From DATIJJ01 sp035478795 (GTDB taxonomy: Bacteria > Pseudomonadota > Gammaproteobacteria > DSM-16500), in assembly GCA_035478795.1 (NCBI GenBank), contig DATIJJ010000079.1:1-17770 (forward strand): a stretch of DNA of 17,770 nt, given 5' to 3'. The position numbers were made by a program, and so were the translations under genes. A model generated the notes under the pieces. The model saw only the letters and a program-made list of their open reading frames with translations. It searched no databases and had not been told where the DNA came from. Positions 7,185-13,854 of this stretch are shown in pieces (the stretch's first letter is position 1; the number at the start of each line of letters is the position of its first letter).

Positions 7185-9128
7185 GTGAACGACACAATCA
7201 AAACGATACTTTTATGGATGGTTGCCGGGATCATTCTGGTTTCCGTATTTAATATTTTTGGGCCCAGACGTGAGGCGGAACAGCGCATCAGTTATTCCTC
7301 TTTTCTGAATGAAGTGCGTCAGGGCAATGTGAGTTCGGTGACCATCACCGATCAGGACCTGACCGGGACGCTGCAAAACAATACCCGCGTTTTTGCGACC
7401 TATCTGCCGATGCCCAATGACACACAACTTTTGAAGGAACTGGTCGACAAGGGCGTGAATATCAAGGGAAAACCACCCGAGCAGCCGGGTCTTTTGGTGC
7501 ATCTGCTTAATTTATTGCCGTGGATTATCCTGTTTGCTATCTGGATTTATGTACTGCGCCAGCAGGCCGGGGGTGGACGTGGCGGTGCCTTTTCATTCGG
7601 CCGCAGTCGTGCGCGTTTGCTTGGCGAAGATCAGGTGAAAATAACATTTGCCGATGTAGCGGGTGTTGAGGAAGCGAAAGAGGAAGTCAAGGAACTGGTT
7701 GAATTTTTGCGCGACCCTGGCAAGTTTCAAAAACTGGGTGGCAAAATTCCGCAAGGTGTTTTGTTAGTCGGGCCGCCAGGTACGGGTAAAACGCTTCTCG
7801 CAAAAGCGGTAGCGGGTGAAGCCAAGGTTCCCTTCTTTACCATTTCCGGTTCCGACTTTGTCGAAATGTTTGTCGGTGTCGGTGCATCCCGTGTGCGTGA
7901 CATGTTTGAACAGGCGAAAAAACAGGCACCCTGTATTATTTTTATTGATGAAATTGATGCGGTCGGACGTCACCGTGGTGCGGGTCTTGGAGGCGGTCAT
8001 GACGAGCGCGAACAGACACTCAATCAATTGCTGGTCGAAATGGATGGTTTTCAGGGTAATGAAGGCGTCATTGTGATTGCAGCGACCAACCGGCCGGATG
8101 TTCTCGACAATGCATTACTGCGTCCGGGTCGTTTTGATCGTCAGGTGATTGTGGGCTTGCCTGATGTGCGGGGTCGTGAGCAAATTATCAAGGTCCACAT
8201 GCGCAAGGTGCCACTCGGCAATGATGTGGATGCCGCGGTGATTGCGCGCGGTACGCCCGGATTTTCCGGTGCGGATCTTGCCAACATCGTGAATGAAGCG
8301 GCTCTCTTTGCCGCGCGTGCCGATAAACGGTCAGTTGGCATGGATGAGTTTGAAAAGGCAAAGGACAAGGTGATCATGGGTGCAGAACGTCGCTCGATGG
8401 TGATGTCAGAATCGGAAAAGAAATTGACGGCCTATCATGAAGCGGGACATGCCATCGTCGGTCTCCTGGTACCGGAGCATGATCCGGTGCATAAGGTCAC
8501 GATTATTCCACGCGGACGCGCATTGGGTGTCACGATGTTTTTGCCGGAAGGTGACAAATACAGTTACAGCAAGGAAAATCTCGAAAGCAAGATATCGAGT
8601 CTTTTTGGCGGACGCATTGCCGAATTGATTATTTTTGGCCCGAGCAAGGTGACAACCGGTGCGTCAAACGATATTCAAAAGTCGACGGAGCTTGCCCGAA
8701 ACATGGTAACGCGATGGGGCCTGTCTGACAGATTGGGGCCCTTGACGTTCGGTGATGATGAGAAAGAAATCTTCCTGGGTCATTCGGTTGCAAGACACAA
8801 GGAAATTTCCGAAAGTACATCGGGCATTATCGATCAGGAAGTTCACGATATTATCGATCGCAATTACAAGCGGGCGGAACAGATCCTGCGGGATAATCTG
8901 GACAAGTTGCACGCGATGGCAGAAGCCCTGATAAAGTATGAAACCATTGGTCTTGACCAGATTCAGGATATCATGGCCGGTCGTCCTCCCAGAGAAGTGT
9001 CCACCTGGCGTGGCGAGAGCAGTGTCGAGAGTCAGGGAACAACGGTTGCGCCTGATATGGCACCTTCCAATCCGGATGCGATCAAGCGAAACGATGATGA
9101 AGGAATTCGTTCAACACATGAAGAGTGA
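7185..9128 (+). CDS. ftsH: ATP-dependent zinc metalloprotease FtsH
   Basis: FtsH is the hexameric inner-membrane AAA+ protease that degrades sigma32, LpxC and misassembled membrane proteins. From the GTG at 7185 it is 647 residues. Features in order: TM1 (about 7-25), a periplasmic domain, TM2 (about 103-126), Walker A GPPGTGKT (196-203), Walker B IIFIDEID, the second region of homology NRPDVLDNALLRPGRFDRQV (302-321, arginine fingers 313 and 316), zinc motif HEAGH (418-422) and the third ligand Asp496. These sit one residue off E. coli numbering, which supports this start. GAGGG lies 9 bases before the GTG. A TTG at 7164 would add 7 residues but has AGGA only 1 base away. As a sigma32-degrading protease it fits beside the heat-shock genes. 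Confidence 0.97.
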   Translation: MNDTIKTILLWMVAGIILVSVFNIFGPRREAEQRISYSSFLNEVRQGNVSSVTITDQDLTGTLQNNTRVFATYLPMPNDTQLLKELVDKGVNIKGKPPEQPGLLVHLLNLLPWIILFAIWIYVLRQQAGGGRGGAFSFGRSRARLLGEDQVKITFADVAGVEEAKEEVKELVEFLRDPGKFQKLGGKIPQGVLLVGPPGTGKTLLAKAVAGEAKVPFFTISGSDFVEMFVGVGASRVRDMFEQAKKQAPCIIFIDEIDAVGRHRGAGLGGGHDEREQTLNQLLVEMDGFQGNEGVIVIAATNRPDVLDNALLRPGRFDRQVIVGLPDVRGREQIIKVHMRKVPLGNDVDAAVIARGTPGFSGADLANIVNEAALFAARADKRSVGMDEFEKAKDKVIMGAERRSMVMSESEKKLTAYHEAGHAIVGLLVPEHDPVHKVTIIPRGRALGVTMFLPEGDKYSYSKENLESKISSLFGGRIAELIIFGPSKVTTGASNDIQKSTELARNMVTRWGLSDRLGPLTFGDDEKEIFLGHSVARHKEISESTSGIIDQEVHDIIDRNYKRAEQILRDNLDKLHAMAEALIKYETIGLDQIQDIMAGRPPREVSTWRGESSVESQGTTVAPDMAPSNPDAIKRNDDEGIRSTHEE

Positions 9129-9159
9129 TAATCATGAAGCGGTTCTTTCTGTGAAGAAA

Positions 9160-10497
9160 ATGCAACGCAAGTACTTTGGTACAGATGGCATACGCGGGCG
9201 CGTAGGTGTCTGGCCGATCACACCGGATTTTATTTTGAAGCTGGGCTGGGCAGTCGGGACGGTTCTTGCAAGACAAGGTTCCGGCAAGGTTTTGATTGGC
9301 AAGGATACGCGTATTTCCGGTTACATGTTTGAATCGGCGCTGGAGGCAGGGCTTGCTGCAGCCGGTGTTGATATTCATTTGTTAGGTCCCATGCCGACAC
9401 CGGCGATTGCCTATCTCACACGCACCCTGCGTGCGCAAGCCGGTATCGTCATCAGCGCATCACACAATCCCTATTACGACAATGGCATCAAATTCTTTTC
9501 AGCGCAGGGTACCAAGCTCTCTGATGAAATCGAAATGGCGATTGAAGAACAACTGGATTGTACGATGACGACGGTGGATTCGGCGGATCTCGGTAAAGCG
9601 ATTCGAATTGTGGATGCGCCGGGTCGTTACATTGAATTTTGCAAAAGTACGGTCGCCTCCGAGATGACGTTTAACGGGTTGAAGATGGTTGTGGATTGTG
9701 CAAATGGCGCCGCCTATCACATTGCGCCCAATGTATTTATGGAATTGGGCGCGGATGTGATCCCGATAGGCACAGACCCGGATGGTCTCAATATCAATTT
9801 TGAATGCGGTGCGACGTCTGTCGATCAACTTCGACAGCGCGTCTTGCAGGAAAAAGCGGATGTGGGTCTTGCGCTGGATGGCGATTCCGATCGTCTGATC
9901 ATGGTTGACCATGCAGGCACGGTGCTTGATGGAGATGAATTGTTATACATGATTGCAAAACATCGCCATGAATCCGGTACCTTGCGAGGGGGTGTGGTCG
10001 GTACAGTCATGTCGAATAAAGGGCTGGAACTCGCGATTCAACAAATGGGTGTTGAATTTGTCCGTGTGCCGGTCGGGGACCGTCACGTGATGGCGGAACT
10101 CTGGAAGCGCAAGTGGCATCTCGGTGGTGAACCGTCGGGTCACATTATTTGTTCCGATGCGATCACAACAGGCGATGGTATTGTGACTGCGCTGCAAGTG
10201 TTGTCTGCCATGCGCCATCAAAATCAGCCGCTCGCGGAGTTAAAAAAAGGGCTGCATCGTTATCCGCATGTTCTGGTCAATGTCAACATGCCTCAAAACA
10301 CGGATCCGCTGGATCATCCGGATGTGGCGGCTGTTTTGCGGGAAGCTGAAAAAACATTGGGTCAAACCGGTCGTATTTTATTACGGCGTTCCGGGACGGA
10401 GCCATTAATACGCGTGATGGTGGAAGGGGAAGATGAAGTGCGCGTGAAGGAAATCGCGAACCGCATTGCAGAAGTGATTCAACAAAAATTTGATTGA
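9160..10497 (+). CDS. glmM: Phosphoglucosamine mutase GlmM
   Basis: GlmM converts glucosamine-6-phosphate to glucosamine-1-phosphate, the committed step toward UDP-GlcNAc for peptidoglycan and LPS. It is a cytosolic alpha-D-phosphohexomutase. From the ATG at 9160 it has 445 residues, the E. coli length, and begins MQRKYFGTDGIRGRVG like the family. The active-site serine is Ser101 in ISASHNP, the metal loop is DGDSDR, the sugar-specificity loop is GGEPSGH, and the phosphate-binding loop is RRSGTEPLIRVM. The open frame continues far upstream through ftsH. GTG 9151 or ATG 9118 (11-base overlap with ftsH) are possible starts, the latter with AAGGA somewhat far away. None has a strong Shine-Dalgarno, so coupling to ftsH is likely. 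folP, usually between ftsH and glmM, is missing. Confidence 0.95.
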   Translation: MQRKYFGTDGIRGRVGVWPITPDFILKLGWAVGTVLARQGSGKVLIGKDTRISGYMFESALEAGLAAAGVDIHLLGPMPTPAIAYLTRTLRAQAGIVISASHNPYYDNGIKFFSAQGTKLSDEIEMAIEEQLDCTMTTVDSADLGKAIRIVDAPGRYIEFCKSTVASEMTFNGLKMVVDCANGAAYHIAPNVFMELGADVIPIGTDPDGLNINFECGATSVDQLRQRVLQEKADVGLALDGDSDRLIMVDHAGTVLDGDELLYMIAKHRHESGTLRGGVVGTVMSNKGLELAIQQMGVEFVRVPVGDRHVMAELWKRKWHLGGEPSGHIICSDAITTGDGIVTALQVLSAMRHQNQPLAELKKGLHRYPHVLVNVNMPQNTDPLDHPDVAAVLREAEKTLGQTGRILLRRSGTEPLIRVMVEGEDEVRVKEIANRIAEVIQQKFD

Positions 10498-10525
10498 TAA
10501 ATTGATAAAATGAAGGAGCTGGATC

Positions 10526-11212
10526 ATGTTGTCACATCCCATTAAAAAAGGATCCAAAGAACATAAAGAGCAAGATGCTACGCGTGAAAATGAGAGGCGC
10601 CTCGCAAAATTTCGTGCATCTATAAAACCTGTGTTGAATGAAATGAAAGAAAGTGGAAAATCACTTGAATATTTCGAGGCCAGAAAGCTGATTATTCAAT
10701 TCAGCACGCTTGCTCCCTGGCGTGATCAGAAAAGTGTGCATAAAGCTTATCTGGCTGAATTGGAAAAAACAGATCCTTCGGAGAAGTCATTAAAAGCATT
10801 CGTTGAAAATTTGAGATGGGAAATAGCTGCAGCCAATGAAGTCGAAAATAACCGGGCGAACAATCCGCCGGAATTGATAGAGCCGTATTCTGATGTGGAG
10901 TTAGAGCTGCCAGGGGTTGCTGATCAGCAACCAGGATTACCGGATTTTTCATCTCCGGCAGCATTTGATCAACGCCTGAAAGACATAATTGCTGCGGAGG
11001 GTGGAGGCGAATGGAGGCAGCCGGATTCACCGGGTTCTCCACCAGTTGACTCTTCGTTGAGTCCAATGGCGTTGGTATCCCAGAGCATTTTTAGATTGAC
11101 TCCGCCGACTCCGACAGAGAGTACGGGTCAGAATGCAAAGGCTGAACAGGACGCCGAAGCTACTACTGTTTTTCATTCGAGACCTCGGGGTTTGTCGAAC
11201 GGGTCTGATTAA
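10526..11212 (+). CDS. Hypothetical acidic/proline-rich protein, 228 aa, unknown function
   Basis: I do not recognise this protein. It is a credible gene: the ATG at 10526 has AAGGAG 7 bases upstream and it starts 28 bp after glmM, so it may be co-transcribed. Residues 1-110 are charged and predicted helical (lysine/arginine-rich to about 35, then KPVLNEMKESGKSLEYFEAR and further helices). Residues 111-228 are low-complexity, rich in Pro, Ser, Glu and Asp (for example LPDFSSPAAFD and PPTPTEST) and look disordered. There is no signal peptide, membrane segment or recognisable enzyme motif. A cluster of acidic residues near the C-terminus (AEQDAEA, 206-212) is loosely like the E-block of Dot/Icm-secreted proteins, but that is speculative. 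It occupies the place where tpiA-secG follow glmM in other gammaproteobacteria. Confidence 0.75.
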   Translation: MLSHPIKKGSKEHKEQDATRENERRLAKFRASIKPVLNEMKESGKSLEYFEARKLIIQFSTLAPWRDQKSVHKAYLAELEKTDPSEKSLKAFVENLRWEIAAANEVENNRANNPPELIEPYSDVELELPGVADQQPGLPDFSSPAAFDQRLKDIIAAEGGGEWRQPDSPGSPPVDSSLSPMALVSQSIFRLTPPTPTESTGQNAKAEQDAEATTVFHSRPRGLSNGSD

Positions 11213-11240
11213 AGACGTGTCCTCAATTGATGTTAAACAA

Positions 11241-11397
11241 ACGCTGCTTAGAACACCTTCCTCCGCAGGGGGAAGGTGGCCGAAGGCCGGATGGGGGGAT
11301 AAAAACATGCATTTTCGTATTTTGAAATAAAAAATATATCCCCCCATCCGCCCGTTGGGCACCTTCCCCCTGCGGAGGAAGGCGTTCTAAGCAGCGT
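11241..11397. repeat. REP-doublet (REPIN)-like inverted repeat, 2 x 61 bp
   Basis: The left arm (11241-11301) and right arm (11337-11397) are inverted copies with 56 of 61 positions identical and no indels, around a 35-bp A/T-rich centre. Each arm can also fold alone. Hairpin A (arm positions 14-38) is an 8-bp CACCTTCC/GGAAGGTG stem extended by TCC/GGG with a GCA loop. Hairpin B (38-48) is GGCC-GAA-GGCC in the left arm and GCCC-AAC-GGGC in the right arm (arm orientation). Arm ends read ACGCTGCTTAGAAC outside and GGATGGGGGGATA inside. No target-site duplication is evident and there is no ORF of substance inside. Structure fits a non-autonomous REP/REPIN or MITE-type element. In RNA it would form a very stable hairpin and could also terminate transcription coming from glmM. 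Confidence 0.85.
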
Positions 11398-11496
11398 CTA
11401 TTTATTACTGATAATTATTTTTCCTTCCATCCTTTAGTCCACTACGACCACCACCCGCCACCACGATTATTTATCATACAAATCCGACAGATAGTG

Positions 11497-11502
11497 TATA
11501 AT
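11497..11502 (+). promoter_or_regulatory. -10 promoter candidate for the 308-aa gene
   Basis: A perfect TATAAT at 11497-11502, embedded in A/T-rich DNA, lies 84 bases before the ATG at 11587. The -35 region is poor (TCATAC at 17-bp spacing). A start near 11509 would give a leader of about 78 nt. Having its own promoter after the repeat suggests the gene is transcribed separately from the glmM run. Confidence 0.4.
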
Positions 11503-11586
11503 ATAAGTACTTTTTAAACGTATTTGATTAAACACTATAAGAAACTCAAAAAATCAATGAGTTAAAACAAAACGACGAGGAAAAAA

Positions 11587-12513
11587 ATGCCTGAGAAATT
11601 TATTTCATTTATCAGAAAGCAGGGGCCTGGATCCGAGTTTGTCCAACAGGCGTTGGCTCAGATGCAGCAATCTTGTGACCGATTCAGTAATGCGCTGGAT
11701 ATGGTCAAAGCAGACATTGAGCTGCCTCAATTAATGGATCTTGCCAATCAGTATATCGATCTCATTTCAACAGCGCGTCTTGTTGCATCAACGCCACCTG
11801 CCGAGGATGGAGAACAAAAAAATATATTGCAACCGGCAAGTGAGCTGGCGGTAAAGCGTCTGGTGTCACGATTAATCAAGGTGGCATGCGATGAAGTCCT
11901 GGTTGACAACACATCGGATGATGAAAATGAAACACGGGTTGATGCTTTACATGAGGTTCGACTGCATCCCATGTTTGCCACGCTTCTGAAGCTTCATCCG
12001 GAGGCCAGTGTAGCGCCTGTGGTAGCAGGATTTGCGCATTATATTTTTATGCGAATGGTCACGACGGATACGTTTAAAAATGCTTTTCAAACCTGGATGG
12101 ATAAAGGGAATGATTCGCCAGAGTGGTTGGTTCAATTAACGATGACGAAACAAATGATTGATGGAACGATTAGAACCACTTTAAAGAATTCTGTTTTTTT
12201 GGAGCAAGCCATTCAACAGAGCATGGAAGGATTAACGCGCGCAGAATTGCGGCGCATATTGGATGGTTACAAGTCATCGGGATTTTTCAGGCGACAGCTC
12301 AATGCAACCACGCTGGAAATAGATAATTTGAATCGCCTGATCACATCGGATAAATCATCCGATTCGACTATTGTCACCCGGGATCAGGTAGAAACTGCAT
12401 TGGGCAAAGGGCACAGAGCGAATCTTTTCAATGGCACAGACAATCCGGATGACTCGAGCACAGACAAGACTATCGTGGAGATAAAAAAAGCGTTTCGTTA
12501 TGTCGGGCGTTAG
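11587..12513 (+). CDS. Hypothetical mostly helical protein, 308 aa, unknown function
   Basis: I do not recognise this protein. The ATG at 11587 has GAGGA 5 bases upstream and a TATAAT box further up, so it is a credible expressed gene. The sequence looks almost wholly alpha-helical and soluble, with no signal peptide, clear membrane segment or catalytic motif. Approximate layout: helices at 1-70, a short linker with acidic residues (STPPAEDGEQ, about 68-77), a helical block to about 255, then a polar Ser/Asp-rich tail with a terminal basic helix (KTIVEIKKAFRYVGR). With the neighbouring 228-codon gene it forms a small lineage-specific island between glmM and ugd. A secreted effector is one possibility if this is a Legionellales member; a cytosolic protein is equally possible. 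It converges on ugd with 6 bases between the stops. Confidence 0.75.
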   Translation: MPEKFISFIRKQGPGSEFVQQALAQMQQSCDRFSNALDMVKADIELPQLMDLANQYIDLISTARLVASTPPAEDGEQKNILQPASELAVKRLVSRLIKVACDEVLVDNTSDDENETRVDALHEVRLHPMFATLLKLHPEASVAPVVAGFAHYIFMRMVTTDTFKNAFQTWMDKGNDSPEWLVQLTMTKQMIDGTIRTTLKNSVFLEQAIQQSMEGLTRAELRRILDGYKSSGFFRRQLNATTLEIDNLNRLITSDKSSDSTIVTRDQVETALGKGHRANLFNGTDNPDDSSTDKTIVEIKKAFRYVGR

Positions 12514-12528
12514 TGATTTTCACGCCCG
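12504..12528. terminator. Stem-loop spanning both stop codons of convergent genes
   Basis: CGGGCGT (12504-12510) and ACGCCCG (12522-12528) form a 7-bp G/C-rich stem with an 11-base loop. An alternative inner GTGA-TTT-TCAC pairing also exists. It covers the TAG of the 308-codon gene and the TGA of ugd. There is no proper T run on either strand, so a bidirectional terminator is only a possibility. Confidence 0.3.
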
Positions 12529-13854
12529 CCCCATCCCATAATACTCAAACGCCGCCTCTTTCATCTGCCGCGGATCATACTGATTACGCCCATCAAAAAT
12601 CACATGCTGTCGCATCCGTTTTTTCATCACATTGAAATCGGGATAACAAAACGATTTCCATTCCGTGACGAGTACCAGCGCGTCCGTCTCATTCAACGCA
12701 TCATACTGATGTTCCGCAAATCGCAATTTCCCCGATTCAAACCAGTGTTTCGGGAAAATCCGTTCTGCAACCGGCATCGCGACCGGATCATACGCCTGCA
12801 CGGTAGCACCACTGGCGATGAGATGTTCAAGCAACACAATGGAAGACGCTTCACGCATATCATCCGTTCCAGGTTTAAAAGAAAGTCCCCAGACCGCAAT
12901 CGTAATATCCGATAAATTCGCCCCAAATTTTTGCGTAATTTTTTCAGGCAACACATTTTTTTGTTGAAAATTACGCTCTTCCACGGCGCGTAACACTAAA
13001 GGATCGACGCCATTTAATTCTGCCATTTTGACCAGCGCCCGCACATCTTTTGGAAAACACGAACCGCCATAGCCACAGCCCGGATAAATAAATGAATTAC
13101 CAATGCGCGAATCCGATCCAATACCGAGGCGAACATTTTCTACATCGACACCCATCCGATCACACAACACCGCCATTTCATTCATGAACGAAATTTTCGT
13201 GGCCAGCATCGCATTCGCCACATACTTCGTCATTTCCGCATCTTTGACATTCATAAAATAAATTTTTTCGGGATTGCGTAAAATCGGCGTGTAAAGATCC
13301 ATCATGATCGATTTGGCTTTTTTCGACGTTAATCCGATGATGATACGATCCGGACGCATAAAATCATCGATCGCAGCGCCTTCCCGCAAAAATTCCGGAT
13401 TGCTGACCACATCAAATTTCGCTGACACACCGCGTTTTTTCAAACCGTCCTGAATGATTTGTTTGACCTGATCAGCGACACCAACCGGCACCGTTGATTT
13501 ATCGACAATCACACAATAATGATCGATGTGATCCCCAATATTTTTCGCAGCCGCCAGCACATATTGCATATCCGCCGAACCATCCTTGTCACTCGGTGTG
13601 CCAACGGCAATAAAAATCACATGCGATTCTGTTTTGACTTCATCGAGTGATGTCACAAAATGCAACCGCTTTTCTGCGAGGTTGGTTGCAACCATCGCAT
13701 CAAGCCCCGGTTCATAAATCGGTAAAATCCCTTTTTTTAAATTGGCGATTTTTTCGGGATTGATGTCGACACAGGTCACGTGATTGCCGAGTTCTGCAAA
13801 ACACGTGCCGGTGACTAATCCGACATAGCCTGCACCGATGACTGTAATATTCAC
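12520..13854 (-). CDS. ugd: UDP-glucose 6-dehydrogenase
   Basis: Ugd oxidises UDP-glucose to UDP-glucuronate with two NAD+, supplying precursors for capsule, exopolysaccharide or modified lipid A. It is 444 residues, a normal length. The Rossmann motif GAGYVG is at 7-12, YEPGLD near 48, DKSTVPVG in the middle, FLREGAAIDDF, and the catalytic block GYGGSCFPKD with nucleophile Cys266. The C-terminal UDP-binding domain includes WGLSFKPGTDDMREA. The start is a GTG at 13854 that overlaps the upstream TGA by 4 bases (GTGA). GGGAG lies 9 bases upstream inside the preceding gene. It is the last gene of a galU-glycosyltransferase-ugd operon, so the pathway UDP-glucose to UDP-glucuronate is encoded in one transcript. 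Confidence 0.97.
   Translation of the reverse strand: MNITVIGAGYVGLVTGTCFAELGNHVTCVDINPEKIANLKKGILPIYEPGLDAMVATNLAEKRLHFVTSLDEVKTESHVIFIAVGTPSDKDGSADMQYVLAAAKNIGDHIDHYCVIVDKSTVPVGVADQVKQIIQDGLKKRGVSAKFDVVSNPEFLREGAAIDDFMRPDRIIIGLTSKKAKSIMMDLYTPILRNPEKIYFMNVKDAEMTKYVANAMLATKISFMNEMAVLCDRMGVDVENVRLGIGSDSRIGNSFIYPGCGYGGSCFPKDVRALVKMAELNGVDPLVLRAVEERNFQQKNVLPEKITQKFGANLSDITIAVWGLSFKPGTDDMREASSIVLLEHLIASGATVQAYDPVAMPVAERIFPKHWFESGKLRFAEHQYDALNETDALVLVTEWKSFCYPDFNVMKKRMRQHVIFDGRNQYDPRQMKEAAFEYYGMGRA

Larger units (their letters stand above)
11213..11586. other. 374-bp intergenic region with repeat element and promoter
   Basis: This gene-free stretch holds the inverted REP-like pair (11241-11397) and then about 190 bp of A/T-rich DNA containing the probable promoter and ribosome-binding site of the 308-codon gene. 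A weak 5-bp inverted repeat, AACTC/GAGTT, lies near 11544-11563. I see no tRNA, CIRCE or riboswitch-like structure. Confidence 0.7.

Noticed and set aside
8938..9159. Upstream extension of the glmM frame inside ftsH
   Set aside because: The family begins at M(x)RKYFGTDGIRG; the extension is the +1 frame of ftsH. Only the last 14 codons (from 9118) are kept open as a possible alternative start.
11027..11362. Minus-strand open frame (111 codons) through the end of the 228-codon gene and the repeat
   Set aside because: It reads through the palindromic element and an established gene in antisense. No ribosome-binding site or recognisable protein.
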